Counted from the stretch's first letter, positions 50,942 through 60,058 are shown. The stretch is DNA of 64,000 nt from Affinirhizobium lemnae (GCF_022968395.1 NZ_JALJQZ010000015.1:1-64000), one strand, 5' to 3'. Numbers and translations are program-made. The notes: generated by a model not told the origin, from the letters alone.

Positions 50942-51414
50942 CAGTGGTTCACCGATCCGGTTGCAATAGAATCAACGCTTGGAGTCTTGCCACGCGCAAG
51001 CGGCACGGGGATCTTCGATTTCGGCGGCTTGGCCTTGGCCGCATCAACGCCCTTCAGGGCGGCAGCAACTTCAGGGTCCACCTGCGCGATCAGTTCTTCG
51101 ATCGTCGTCTCAGGCTGCGGCAACTGCGATTTTGGCATCGGCAGTTCCTTAGGCATCGCAAGCTGAGTCGGCTGCGTCGGCTCCAGTTCCAATTCCGCCT
51201 GATACTGACCGATCAGGCGATGAAGCCGGTTCGGCTGCGTCAGCAAGGCCCAGTCAGCTTTCAGCAGATCAATTGTATCGTGTTCCAGCCGGATTTCCGT
51301 CTCCAGCCGACGCACTTCTTCCAGTTTGAGATCTGCCCTGTGCTTGATGCTGTAGGTCACGACGGCGGTAGCCGTCATGACGCCGATCAGCACGAGATCG
51401 AAGCTCCTCAGCAT
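50941..51414 (-). CDS. ftsL: FtsL-like cell division protein
   Basis: A 157-residue bitopic protein: membrane helix about 5-22, a short leucine-rich coiled coil about 30-60 ending in LTQPNRLHRLIGQYQ, and a Pro/Lys-rich C-terminal tail of about 90 residues. Sequence similarity to FtsL is weak as usual for the family; the call rests on size of the core, topology and its place between rsmH and ftsI. The tail is longer than in E. coli FtsL (121 residues in all). It overlaps ftsI and begins two bases after rsmH. Confidence 0.8.
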   Translation of the reverse strand: MLRSFDLVLIGVMTATAVVTYSIKHRADLKLEEVRRLETEIRLEHDTIDLLKADWALLTQPNRLHRLIGQYQAELELEPTQPTQLAMPKELPMPKSQLPQPETTIEELIAQVDPEVAAALKGVDAAKAKPPKSKIPVPLARGKTPSVDSIATGSVNH

Positions 51415-51416
51415 GT

Positions 51417-52442
51417 TCAGGCTCCCATCTTTTCCAGGCTGGTCAGTTCAGGCAGATCGAAAATCGAGAAATCCACGGCGCGAGCCGGACTTGCAGTTCT
51501 GAAGGCTGCACGTAGCTTGGCGGACCTTGCGCGAGGGTTGACGGATGCTTCCGCCTCGGTCGCAGACAACATTCCTTTGCCAACCGGCTCGAAGATGGAT
51601 GGCTTGTCTTCAACCATCGGCAGATGGCGTGACCCGCTCGCCTTGCCGGAGCGATCCGTCAGAAAGCGTTTCACCAGACGGTCTTCCAGCGAATGGAAAC
51701 TGACGACCACCAGTCGGCCACCGGGCTTCAAAACCTGCTCCGCCGCAAACAGGGCCTGCGCAAGCTCACCTAGCTCGTCGTTCACGAAGATACGCAGCGC
51801 CTGAAATACCCGCGTCGCTGGGTGGATCTTGTCCTTGGCCTTGCGTGGGTTGACGCTCTCGATGAGGTTGGCCAGATCGCGCGTCGTGGCAAAAGGTTCG
51901 CTTGCACGGCGCTTTTCGATGGCGCGCGCAATGCGGCCCGCCTGCTTTTCCTCACCCAGAAATCCGAAAATGCGCGCCATGTCGCCAGCCTTGGCGCGGT
52001 TTACCACATCAGCGGCTGAAACGCCGGAAGCAGACATGCGCATGTCCAGAGGGCCGTTGCGCTGAAACGAAAAGCCGCGATCCGCCTCATCGATCTGCAT
52101 CGAAGACACGCCGATATCGAGAACGATACCGTCCAGACCACCATCAGGAGCGTGGGATGCGAGTTCGGAAAACCGCGAGGAAATGAGTTTCAGGCGACCG
52201 CCAAATTCGGCAACCATCGGCTGACCGCCTGCGATCGCATTGGGGTCGCGATCGAGCGCAATGACATTGGCGCCGGTGGAGAGAATGGCGCGGGTATAGC
52301 CACCCGCGCCGAACGTACCGTCAAGGATCACCTTGCCCGGAGCCGGAGCCAAAGTCTCCAGCACCTCGTTCAGCATAACCGGAATGTGACGCACCAGTCC
52401 GCCATCGGCCTCGGAGTTACCCTCGCCAAGATTCGCCGCCAT
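51417..52442 (-). CDS. rsmH: 16S rRNA (cytosine1402-N4) methyltransferase RsmH (MraW)
   Basis: A 341-residue SAM methyltransferase. [14 protein letters not shown] is the typical start, [14 protein letters not shown] (41-54) the SAM loop, [22 protein letters not shown] and [15 protein letters not shown] the conserved later motifs. It methylates C1402 in the ribosomal P site. The frame is open on the 5' side to 53084, but that part runs across mraZ in another frame and has no protein character; ATG 52442 is the start. It lies 14 bases after mraZ. Confidence 0.95.
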   Translation of the reverse strand: MAANLGEGNSEADGGLVRHIPVMLNEVLETLAPAPGKVILDGTFGAGGYTRAILSTGANVIALDRDPNAIAGGQPMVAEFGGRLKLISSRFSELASHAPDGGLDGIVLDIGVSSMQIDEADRGFSFQRNGPLDMRMSASGVSAADVVNRAKAGDMARIFGFLGEEKQAGRIARAIEKRRASEPFATTRDLANLIESVNPRKAKDKIHPATRVFQALRIFVNDELGELAQALFAAEQVLKPGGRLVVVSFHSLEDRLVKRFLTDRSGKASGSRHLPMVEDKPSIFEPVGKGMLSATEAEASVNPRARSAKLRAAFRTASPARAVDFSIFDLPELTSLEKMGA

Positions 52443-52456
52443 TCCAATCCCCTGTT

Positions 52457-52897
52457 CTAGGCAGGCCGCACCGGAAGACGAGCGCGACCCTCTCTGGCCG
52501 CCACCTGCGCCTCGTGAAACGCCTGGGGCTGCCATAGCTGAAAATGATCCGAGCGACCCACGAAGGTGACTTCCGTCGTGATTCCGGTGAAGTCGCGAAT
52601 GAAATCCGTGACCGCCAACCGACCCTCCGCATCGAGCCGCATGTAGACGCCGCCGCCGTGCACCAGCAGCGACATCATGTTGGCCTCCGGCGAGAATGGA
52701 TCCGCCTGGGCGATCTGCCGCTCGTACCGCTCGAGCAGGTCCGGACCGCCGACGCTGATCGCCGGAAAAACCAGGTCCTGGAGACAATAGAGCTCCTGGA
52801 CGTTCCGCTGCGTCAATACGGCGCGAAACATCGCAGGGACGGAAACACGCCCCTTCGAGTCGATCCGGTTCGTCGCATTGGACAAGAAGCGGTTCAT
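52457..52897 (-). CDS. mraZ: Transcriptional regulator MraZ
   Basis: A 146-residue protein with two AbrB-like swapped-hairpin repeats: [20 protein letters not shown] at the N-terminus and a second in the centre ([19 protein letters not shown]). MraZ binds TGGG boxes at its own promoter and represses the dcw operon. I start at ATG 52897; ATG 52909 is four codons upstream with GGAGG nearby. It is the first gene of the dcw cluster. Confidence 0.93.
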   Translation of the reverse strand: MNRFLSNATNRIDSKGRVSVPAMFRAVLTQRNVQELYCLQDLVFPAISVGGPDLLERYERQIAQADPFSPEANMMSLLVHGGGVYMRLDAEGRLAVTDFIRDFTGITTEVTFVGRSDHFQLWQPQAFHEAQVAAREGRARLPVRPA

Positions 52898-53073
52898 AAC
52901 GCCAAACATCCGCCTCCAAGAGGTGCGGGCGGCCATTGCCACCCGCGTCAAACCCACAAAGGCACACAACCCGGCCGTTCGGACGGAACGCGTTCCGCCC
53001 GTTTCTTCCCGTGGGAAGCGATCCGAGCCTGTCCGATTGAGCGGGGGTAAAGTGCCCCTTCGCAGTGTGGATT

Positions 53074-53107
53074 TGGGATACCATGGGACCATATGGGCGT
53101 CAATGGG
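53074..53107 (+). promoter_or_regulatory. MraZ operator: four TGGG boxes with a 10-base period
   Basis: TGGG occurs at 53074, 53084, 53094 and 53104 on the plus strand, each exactly ten bases apart, about 180-210 bases before the mraZ start codon. MraZ of E. coli binds TGGGN direct repeats separated by five bases, the same period. Here there are four boxes and, read in the direction of mraZ transcription, they appear as CCCA, opposite to the orientation I recall for E. coli. The AT-rich block upstream (53132-53172) would be the promoter. Confidence 0.7.
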
Positions 53108-53396
53108 AAGCGACCCCACCGAGGGATCGCGGCATTAATAATTTATAACCCGTTAAGTTTAACAAAGGGTTAGCAAAGGCACTTTCCGAGTCCGTGACAG
53201 AACACGGAAAATCACACTCCCGTGAGTTGGCAAACAACTGAAATCATTGGTTTTTGCAGGTGCTGCTCAGACTCTTGGATCTGGCTGCCAACAACCAGAA
53301 AGGGAAGTGGCGGAGAACCATCTATCGTTAACGGGGCAGCCGGGATCGGGCGAAACCGAAACCACCCAGAGGTAGCATCCCGCAAAAGAAGAAATC
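53108..53396. other. Intergenic stretch between rnpB and the mraZ operator
   Basis: About 290 bases without a convincing gene. The part near 53132-53172 is AT-rich and contains an AACCC/GGGTT hairpin (arms near 53147 and 53167); it is the likely place of the mraZ promoter on the minus strand. I saw no clear terminator for the RNase P RNA. Together with 52898-53073 (mraZ leader), the gene-free stretch is about 500 bases. Confidence 0.5.
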
Positions 53397-53822
53397 GCCA
53401 GTTGGCCTGTAAGCCGGGTTCTGTATGGCCCCGGTTTCCCGGAACGTGGCAGCCATTCATCTGGGACAGCGTTTGCACGCTGCCTCACGCAACCCACCCG
53501 GATGACTGGCCCGGAAACAGGCTGTAGCACCGCAAGCGGCACCCGCGTCATCCCTATTCGGTCTTGCTCCCGGTGGGGTTTACCTTGCCGGTCCTGTTGC
53601 CAGTCCCGCGGTGGGCTCTTACCCCACCCTTTCACCCTTACCCCGCCGCCTCTGATGCTCGCTTGAGCACAAGAGAAAGCGGGGCGGTTTGCTTTCTGTG
53701 GCACTATCCCTGGGGTCGCCCCCGCCGGACGTTATCCGGCACCGTATTTCCGTGGAGCCCGGACTTTCCTCACCCTACCGCCTTTCGGCATTGGTAAAGC
53801 GCGGCTGCCCGGCCAACTGGCA
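53397..53822 (-). ncRNA. rnpB: RNase P RNA (class A)
   Basis: Read on the minus strand, the sequence has all the class A signatures: a P1 helix with matching ends (GCCAGTTGGCC at the 5' end, GGCCAACTGGC at the 3' end), GAGGAAAGTCCGGGCTCC in the conserved 5' core, ACAGAAAGCAAACCGCC (P4 region), and GGTGAAAGGGTGGGGTAAG followed by AGCCCACCGCGG (J11/12 region). The 3' part holds the GGTAAACCCCACC stretch. Length about 426 is usual for alphaproteobacteria. The exact ends are inferred from the P1 pairing. It processes tRNA precursors. Confidence 0.93.
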
Positions 53823-53863
53823 GCGCCTGCTTAAACGGTTTCCATTCGCAGGGCTATAGAAAT

Positions 53864-55054
53864 TCATGCGAAATGCGCCGCAAACGAAACGGGGTAGCCC
53901 TCGCCTTCCAGCGAGCCGTTCTTGATCAATTGCGCACCCAGCCGTCCAATCTCATCGGAACTTTTGGCTGCCGAACCACAACCGCCCGTGACGACTGCGA
54001 TTGCGGGATCTTCCGTAAAGTCGATGAAGGGATAGGCGGTCGCCGTCTTCGCCACCACACAGGCGCCCGTGGAGATGCGATCAACGTCGATCTGCGGCAC
54101 CAGCGACCGTATGATCCGGGCATGGTGATCCCGCGCAACCTCACGCCCGCCGCTCCTGAACCACTGCTGCAACTCCTGAAGCGATCCCAGCCTCAGATCA
54201 TCAGGATCGCCACCGATCTTGAGGTAGATCTTGCCGTCGGGATAGCGCACAGGCGGCAGCAGATAGATGTGATCAGCCGTGTCGCGTGGCTCGTAGATCA
54301 GGGACGGCATACCGGAAAAGGCAGGTAATTCGCTTTCGGGTATTTCAAAAAAAGTGACCGTTCGACCATAAACCGACATCTGAACCGGTTGTGGTAACAG
54401 ACTCTCGACAATGGAAAATCCGCCAGCGGCAAGCAGCACCCGCTCTGCCCGGTACACCGAACCCTCACGCGTCTGCACCGAGACCAGATCGCCCTCGCGA
54501 CGGATGGAACCGACCGTCTCCGCAATCAAAGTCGCTCCCTGTTTTCGGCAAATTTCGGATTGCGCCGATACCAGTGCGCGCGGATTGACGTAACCGGCAT
54601 TGCGCGCTTCGAAGACACCTTCGCTACCCGACTCGAAGCCGAAATAGCCGAAGCGAGAGATAAGTCCCGGATCATCCAGAAGTTCGGGCTGCACCCCCAA
54701 CTGTTCAGCGGCGTTGAGAATCCCCTTGATGTAGCTGTGACCGCTGGCCCGCTCGGGACCGACCATCAGGCAACCGGCTTCGTGGTAGAATTGGATACCG
54801 CTCTCCTGCTCAATTTGCGCGTAGCGCGCAATCGAGCGGTTCGCGAGACGAGCCCAGACCGGGTCTGGATCAATGGTTCGGGTAATGCGCGCCTCGTCAT
54901 AATGGCTGCCGAAGACACCGTCATGGTTTCCAGCATCCTTCGGCTCGTCCGGACCGATCAGTGCGACGCCATCGGTTGTTTGTGAAAGATGGCGGGCCGC
55001 TGCGGAACCCATCATTCCACGACCCACAACAATGTACTTGAACAAATTCGACAT
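53864..55054 (-). CDS. FAD-dependent oxidoreductase, DAO/monomeric sarcosine oxidase type
   Basis: A 396-residue protein with the N-terminal dinucleotide motif VGRGMMGSAAARHL (GxGxxG at 11-16) and the DAO fold. Landmarks like VNPRALVSAQ, the internal RAERVLLAAGG and the late TGGCGSAAKSSDEIG fit monomeric sarcosine or N-methyltryptophan oxidases and related amine oxidases. It should oxidise a secondary or N-methyl amino acid, releasing peroxide. The late Cys in GGCGSAAK sits where covalent FAD attachment occurs in sarcosine oxidase, but I have not aligned it. Stand-alone, 17 bases after the amidase gene. Confidence 0.8.
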   Translation of the reverse strand: MSNLFKYIVVGRGMMGSAAARHLSQTTDGVALIGPDEPKDAGNHDGVFGSHYDEARITRTIDPDPVWARLANRSIARYAQIEQESGIQFYHEAGCLMVGPERASGHSYIKGILNAAEQLGVQPELLDDPGLISRFGYFGFESGSEGVFEARNAGYVNPRALVSAQSEICRKQGATLIAETVGSIRREGDLVSVQTREGSVYRAERVLLAAGGFSIVESLLPQPVQMSVYGRTVTFFEIPESELPAFSGMPSLIYEPRDTADHIYLLPPVRYPDGKIYLKIGGDPDDLRLGSLQELQQWFRSGGREVARDHHARIIRSLVPQIDVDRISTGACVVAKTATAYPFIDFTEDPAIAVVTGGCGSAAKSSDEIGRLGAQLIKNGSLEGEGYPVSFAAHFA

Positions 55055-55071
55055 GTGCCTGCGGAGGAAGG

Positions 55072-55845
55072 TCAGACCTCATCCGTCCCTTGAAAACGCG
55101 GCAGCTCGGTCAGCAACCGATGCAAAGTTTCAATAGTCGACATATCGGCAATGCCGTCCACGCAGGCAGGCCGGAAATGCCGTTGGAATGCCTCAACGAC
55201 GCCTTCTGTTTTCTCGCAGAATTCGCCCGTGATTTCGATGCCGTATCCATAGAGTGCCAGCATGCCCTGCAGCGCCTCGATCGGCTGCCCGCTTTCACCC
55301 TTCTGGAAGAAACGGCCACTGCGAATGGGAGAAGGTTCAACCCAATGGCCGACGCCCTGCCGGTGCAACTCCCGCCACGGAAACCGCTCGCCGGGATCAA
55401 CCTTGCGGCGCGGCGCAACATCCGAATGGGCCAGCACCCGCTCTGGTCGGATGCGCCAACGGGCGATACAGTCCTGGCAGAGGCGAATGACGGCCTCGAT
55501 CTGCTCGCTGGAATAATCCGGCAAACCACCGGGATGGCCCGCATTTGCGATCTCGATGCCGATGGACCGCGAGTTGATATCCGTTTCGCCCGCCCAAATA
55601 CTTTTGCCCGCATGCCAGGCACGACGGCTCTCCGGCACCAATTGCACGATGCGACCATCCGGCCAGACGAAATAATGGCTGGAAACCTCGCTCTGGATAT
55701 TCTTCAGCCAAGACAGTGCCTGACCGTGGTCAGGCATACCGGTGTAATGAAGGATGATCATATCCGGCGCATCGCAGCCTTTGCGTTCGCCATGGTTCGG
55801 GGACGGCTCGACGCGCGCGCCGGCGAAATCTGCCTCGAGTTTCAT
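55072..55845 (-). CDS. N-acetylmuramoyl-L-alanine amidase (Amidase_2) with peptidoglycan-binding domain
   Basis: A 257-residue zinc amidase of the AmpD/AmiD family. Metal ligands His33 (IILHYTGM), His140 (LAHSDVAP) and Asp150 (KVDPG) are visible; the C-terminal region (about 185-250) is a PG_binding_1-like helical domain. There is no signal peptide, as in the cytosolic AmpD, but the added binding domain resembles AmiD. It removes stem peptides from muramic acid, likely for wall recycling. It overlaps the TerB-DnaJ gene by four bases and lies in its transcript. Confidence 0.88.
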   Translation of the reverse strand: MKLEADFAGARVEPSPNHGERKGCDAPDMIILHYTGMPDHGQALSWLKNIQSEVSSHYFVWPDGRIVQLVPESRRAWHAGKSIWAGETDINSRSIGIEIANAGHPGGLPDYSSEQIEAVIRLCQDCIARWRIRPERVLAHSDVAPRRKVDPGERFPWRELHRQGVGHWVEPSPIRSGRFFQKGESGQPIEALQGMLALYGYGIEITGEFCEKTEGVVEAFQRHFRPACVDGIADMSTIETLHRLLTELPRFQGTDEV

Positions 55846-56582
55846 GCTGCCTTGCGTTCTTTCGCAATCGCCGCATAGGCCGCGTTCAATGCCGCCATGC
55901 GCTCATTCGCCGCCGCATGCAATTCTGCGGGTACGCCGCGTGCAATCAACTTGTCCGGGTGATGTTCGGCAACGAGCCTGCGATATTGCTTGCGGATTTC
56001 GGAAAAATCCTGATCCGGCGACACGCCAAGGATAAGATACGGGTTGCCGCCATCCATGGTGATATGCCGCGCCATGATACGCCGGAAGTGATCTTCGTCG
56101 ATCTGGAAGATTTCCGCTATGCGCGCGAGAAATGCCAGTTCGGCCTCATGCACCATCCCATCCGCCTTGGCGATATGGAAAAGGCCATCGATGACGTTCT
56201 CCAGCATGGGGCAGTTGCAATCACCGGAACCGCAGAGATTTGCGAGCTTCTCGGCATAGGCTTCATAACCGGCAACATCCTGACGGGTCAGATTGTAGAG
56301 CCGGGCAACATTCTTCGCCTCTTCCTCCGGAAAGTCGAAGATCTGCTTGAAAGCCTCGACCTCAGAGGCAACCACCGCGCCGTCAGCCTTGGCCATCTTG
56401 GCCGAGAGCGCAATGATGGCGATGGAAAACGACACACGTCTGCGAGTCTCAGGATCGCCTTCGAACAAGGTGCGGACAGCCTCCACCACACGCGACAGCG
56501 CGTTCGTGGCGGCGTCGCCCACTGCGCTCAGCAGTCGGTCCCACAGGGAGGTGAGTTGGAGGCATGCGAAATCGAAAATCAT
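55842..56582 (-). CDS. TerB-J domain protein (DjlA-like)
   Basis: A 246-residue protein. Residues about 50-165 form a TerB-like helical domain (SIAIIALSAKMAKADGAV, FHIAKADGMVHEAELAFL). Residues 180-246 form a DnaJ domain with the HPD motif at 208-210. DjlA of E. coli has a similar order but with a membrane anchor, which here is not evident. It should stimulate DnaK; the client is unknown. It overlaps the amidase gene by four bases, so the co-chaperone may serve envelope or wall functions. GTG or internal starts cannot be excluded. Confidence 0.85.
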   Translation of the reverse strand: MIFDFACLQLTSLWDRLLSAVGDAATNALSRVVEAVRTLFEGDPETRRRVSFSIAIIALSAKMAKADGAVVASEVEAFKQIFDFPEEEAKNVARLYNLTRQDVAGYEAYAEKLANLCGSGDCNCPMLENVIDGLFHIAKADGMVHEAELAFLARIAEIFQIDEDHFRRIMARHITMDGGNPYLILGVSPDQDFSEIRKQYRRLVAEHHPDKLIARGVPAELHAAANERMAALNAAYAAIAKERKAA

Positions 56583-56920
56583 GACTCACCAGACCAAATT
56601 TAACCCGCAATGGCAAGCGAAGACGAAGACAGTGGCATTAAACTTTATCCATCTTACGTCAACTCAATGCTCACGGATCTTCGTGGAAACCAGGATCCAT
56701 GGCAGCAGCCATCTCCGTAAGGACTTGTCCACAGACGATTACCGCTTCCGACAAGCAGTCAACATATCCGACTCTCATTGAACCGATTGAATTGCGTCGG
56801 CATCATGTTTGAGCAGCGAAATGACGGATTTTCTTGAGAAATTCACTTTACAGCCGGTTTGACCTGTCGCATCCATTCGCCAGATTTTGAGACAGGCGCT
56901 TGAGGCGCGAAGGAGGATCG
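56583..56920. other. Intergenic stretch between divergent DjlA-like and PFK genes
   Basis: About 340 bases with no open frame of convincing protein character on either strand. It must contain the promoters of the two divergent genes; no clear -35/-10 pair, repeat or RNA gene could be picked out by eye. AAGGAGG at its right end is the ribosome site of the phosphofructokinase gene. Confidence 0.5.
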
Positions 56921-58132
56921 ATGGCCAAACAGAAAGTAGCAATGCTGACGGCAGGCGGACTGGCACCATGCCTTTCATCGGCAGTCGGCGGTCTCATCGA
57001 GCGCTATTCCGATATCGCGCCAGAGATCGAGTTGATTGCCTACCGCTCGGGCTATCAGGGATTGCTGCTTGGCGATCGAATCGAAATCAATCAGGACATG
57101 CGCGAAAAGGCGCATCTGCTTCACCGCTATGGCGGCTCCCCCATCGGCAACAGCCGCGTCAAGCTGACCAATGCTGCGGACTGCGTGAAGCGGGGCCTTG
57201 TCAAGGACGGCGAGAACCCGCTGAAGGTGGCCGCTGACAGGCTCGCCGCCGATGGCGTGACGATCCTGCATACGATCGGTGGCGACGACACAAACACAAC
57301 CGCCGCCGACCTTGCCGCCTATCTCGGCGCACACAGCTACAACCTTACTGTGGTCGGCCTGCCGAAGACGGTTGATAATGATGTCGTTCCCATCAAGCAG
57401 TCGCTGGGTGCCTGGACTGCGGCGGAAGTTGGCGCACACTTCTTCGACCATGTCAGCAATGAACAAAGTGCTGCGCCCCGCACGCTGGTGATTCACGAGG
57501 TCATGGGCCGTCACTGTGGCTGGCTGACCGCGGCCACTGCCCGTGCCTATATCCAGGACACGAAGAACAATGAATATGTCGAAGGCTTCATGATGAATAC
57601 CCAGATGAAGAACATCGACGGGCTCTACCTGCCCGAGATGGCCTTCGATCTGGATGCGGAGGCGGCTCGTCTTCGCGCCATCATGGACCGCTGCGGCTTT
57701 GTGACGCTCTTCGTTTCGGAAGGCGCAGGCCTCGACACCATCGTCGCCGAGAGAGAAGCGGCAGGCGAAACCGTCAAGCGTGATGCCTTCGGTCACGTCA
57801 AGATCGATACCATCAATGTCGGAAACTGGTTCCAAAAGCATTTCGCAGCCCTTCTGGGCGCGGAACGTTCGATGGTTCAGAAATCGGGTTACTATGCGCG
57901 CTCCGCACCGGCCAATTACGAAGACCTGCGATTGATCCAGAGCATGGTCGATCTTGGCGTGGAAAGTGCGTTGAACGGCGTGTCCGGCGTGACCGGTCAC
58001 GATGAAGATCAGAATGGGAAATTGCGCACAATCGAATTCCCGCGTATCAAGGGCGGCAAGCATTTCGATCTGTCTGCCGGTTGGTTCAAGGACGTCATGG
58101 ACTTCATTGGACAGCCCTACCGGTCAGCCTGA
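56921..58132 (+). CDS. pfp: Pyrophosphate-dependent 6-phosphofructokinase
   Basis: A 403-residue PFK-fold enzyme. The motif GGDDT at 120-124 has Asp where ATP enzymes have Gly (GGDG), which selects pyrophosphate as phosphoryl donor; PKTVDND (148-154) carries the catalytic Asp region, and MGRHCGWL is the substrate motif. It interconverts fructose 6-phosphate and 1,6-bisphosphate reversibly. Start ATG 56921 follows AAGGAGGATCG. Many Rhizobiaceae lack ATP-PFK and rely on Entner-Doudoroff, so this enzyme may act mainly toward gluconeogenesis or pentose metabolism (inference). Confidence 0.93.
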   Translation: MAKQKVAMLTAGGLAPCLSSAVGGLIERYSDIAPEIELIAYRSGYQGLLLGDRIEINQDMREKAHLLHRYGGSPIGNSRVKLTNAADCVKRGLVKDGENPLKVAADRLAADGVTILHTIGGDDTNTTAADLAAYLGAHSYNLTVVGLPKTVDNDVVPIKQSLGAWTAAEVGAHFFDHVSNEQSAAPRTLVIHEVMGRHCGWLTAATARAYIQDTKNNEYVEGFMMNTQMKNIDGLYLPEMAFDLDAEAARLRAIMDRCGFVTLFVSEGAGLDTIVAEREAAGETVKRDAFGHVKIDTINVGNWFQKHFAALLGAERSMVQKSGYYARSAPANYEDLRLIQSMVDLGVESALNGVSGVTGHDEDQNGKLRTIEFPRIKGGKHFDLSAGWFKDVMDFIGQPYRSA

Positions 58133-58198
58133 TCCGAACCGTGAATCAGCAGCGATGATCTCAGGCACGGGAAGCCTTGAGGTCGGGGAGGATTTGAG

Positions 58199-58828
58199 AT
58201 GAGCTTAGAGACAACGCTGATGACAGCAGCATTGGCCCTGCTCGCTTTTCTGCTGCCATCCGTCGCGGCTAACCTTCTGAGAGATCAATGCATTGCGCGC
58301 GGGAAACTGCGCGCAATCCTGTTTTTACCGGGACTCTGGATCGGCTATCTGCTGGCGGCTGCGGTGGCAGTTGCGGCGTTCAGCCTATGCCGCATTTATC
58401 TGCCTGCAATGCAGGGCTCATTTGCCTGGATCGGCATTGCCTTCCTGATGCTATTCGTCTTCAGGTCACAGGTAAATCGGTTTCGGGTCAGGATTGCCGA
58501 CAACGATAACCTCCCGAACCACAATGTGGCTTCGGCGTCTTTCCGGCTTGGCTGGCAGGCATTTCGCCCATCCCTGATAATCGCCCTCTGGGCGGTCCTG
58601 CTTCAACTCAGTGATTCTTTAACCAATTCAGCAATTTTGAGCCAGGAAATTGCTCTTCCGCTCGCGGTTGCGGCCCTTGTTGCGCCCCTCATCCAGCTCG
58701 CTCTGGCAGAGCGATCAGCACGCAAGCTGCGGGCATTTCGCAAGGTTTATCAAGCCTCGCACAAGCCTCGCACGCGATTTATTGCAAGCCGCGCAGTGAC
58801 TGCCGGCTATCGCAAGATTGCCGCTTGA
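58199..58828 (+). CDS. Uncharacterised multi-pass membrane protein
   Basis: A 209-residue protein with about five hydrophobic segments (7-24, 40-62, 73-92, 120-140, 150-172) and a basic C-terminal tail rich in Arg and Lys. I do not recognise the family; the general layout resembles small LysE-like exporters but the motifs are missing. GGGGAGG precedes the start at good spacing. It lies 66 bases after the phosphofructokinase gene on the same strand, so it may be co-transcribed. Function unknown. Confidence 0.7.
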   Translation: MSLETTLMTAALALLAFLLPSVAANLLRDQCIARGKLRAILFLPGLWIGYLLAAAVAVAAFSLCRIYLPAMQGSFAWIGIAFLMLFVFRSQVNRFRVRIADNDNLPNHNVASASFRLGWQAFRPSLIIALWAVLLQLSDSLTNSAILSQEIALPLAVAALVAPLIQLALAERSARKLRAFRKVYQASHKPRTRFIASRAVTAGYRKIAA

Positions 58829-58927
58829 GCGCTTGGAGCTTGCCGCAATTGTGAACATGCGTTAATGGATTGCGTGGCGGTCAAAGACCGGCGGGCTGGA
58901 AACAATCATCTTCATGAAAGTGAGACG

Positions 58928-60058
58928 ATGGCGATAACCCGATTGATCGGTAAGAAAGCGGTTGTTGCGGCAGCGGTTTGCGGAGCAGTTTCTGGTTGCT
59001 CCAGTGTGCAGACAGCATCCAATGCACCGGCCAAGACGGAAGTTGCTGCGGCCCAGCCGCAAGTCGCTCAAGTCTCAGCATCCCTGGCAAACGGTCAGGC
59101 CGCTCCTTCAGGCGCACAGGCTTCCGTTACCGCCATGACAACCAATGCAGGCGCCGCGCAAAAGGGCGGCCGCGTTGGCACCGATCAGATGGCAGCGACG
59201 CAGCAGCAGGGACCTGTCGCCGTTCCAGTTGGCATGACCACGCAGGTTGCAGAAAAGGGTGGCCGGGTTCACCAGATCGCTCTGCCAACCGGTGCATCCG
59301 CCATCAAGGCTCAGAACGACTCAGTCATCGCATCGCTTGCTGAAAAGCAGCAGCCCTTCCCGGCTGCAGCACATCCGCAGGCTCTAGCGGTTGCGCCAAC
59401 GTCGATCGACAAGAATGGCGGCCTCCAGGCCATCAATATGGCGACAGCCGAGCGAAGTGCATCTGCACCCGTCTCATCGCCCGCAGCTCTTACAGCCTCC
59501 GCACAAACGGCTCAGGTCGTTCCTGCAGCACTTCCGCCCGAAATGACGGCGGCCTATACGGCAATCCCGACGCCGCGTCCGCGACTGACGACGTCGACAC
59601 CGTCTAACATGGTGGCATTCGCCGGCCCGGTTCGTCCGGGCTCAGGCATGGCAGGTGACTTCTTCCCGCCGGCGCCCGGTGCGCCGATCCCGCCGACGGC
59701 AGAAGCAAGCACGCCAACGCTCAATGCTCTCATCCGTCGTTATGCCGGCCTGTACGGCGTGCCGGAATCGCTTGTTCACCGCGTTGTTCACCGTGAAAGC
59801 AAGTATGACCCGCGCGCCTACAACAAGCGCGGCTATTGGGGCCTGATGCAGATCAAGTATTCTACCGCGAAGTCCATGGGCTATGCCGGGACGCCGGATG
59901 GTCTGCTTGACGCAGAAACCAACCTGAAATACGCGATCAAATATCTTCGTGGTGCCTGGCTGGTTTCTGAAAACGACTCCGACGACGCGATCAAGATGTA
60001 TGCGCGCGGCTATTATTACGATGCCAAGCGCAAGGACATGCTGGACGTTATCCAGTAA
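58928..60058 (+). CDS. Lipoprotein lytic transglycosylase (SLT domain)
   Basis: A 376-residue lipoprotein. The lipobox VSGC places the lipidated Cys at residue 24. A long Ala/Gln/Pro/Thr-rich region (about 30-255), with two AEKGGRV-like repeats, precedes the C-terminal SLT domain: LIRRYAGLYGVPESLVHRV, then HRESKYDPRAYN with the catalytic Glu, and GYWGLMQIKYSTAKSMG. It cleaves glycan strands from an outer-membrane anchor. I start at ATG 58928; a start at 58865 lacks a ribosome site. A hairpin follows 34 bases after the stop. Confidence 0.88.
   Translation: MAITRLIGKKAVVAAAVCGAVSGCSSVQTASNAPAKTEVAAAQPQVAQVSASLANGQAAPSGAQASVTAMTTNAGAAQKGGRVGTDQMAATQQQGPVAVPVGMTTQVAEKGGRVHQIALPTGASAIKAQNDSVIASLAEKQQPFPAAAHPQALAVAPTSIDKNGGLQAINMATAERSASAPVSSPAALTASAQTAQVVPAALPPEMTAAYTAIPTPRPRLTTSTPSNMVAFAGPVRPGSGMAGDFFPPAPGAPIPPTAEASTPTLNALIRRYAGLYGVPESLVHRVVHRESKYDPRAYNKRGYWGLMQIKYSTAKSMGYAGTPDGLLDAETNLKYAIKYLRGAWLVSENDSDDAIKMYARGYYYDAKRKDMLDVIQ

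Noticed and set aside
52443-53084. Long N-terminal extension of the rsmH frame
   Set aside because: It runs across mraZ in a different frame; mraZ has strong family motifs, and RsmH has its normal length from ATG 52442.
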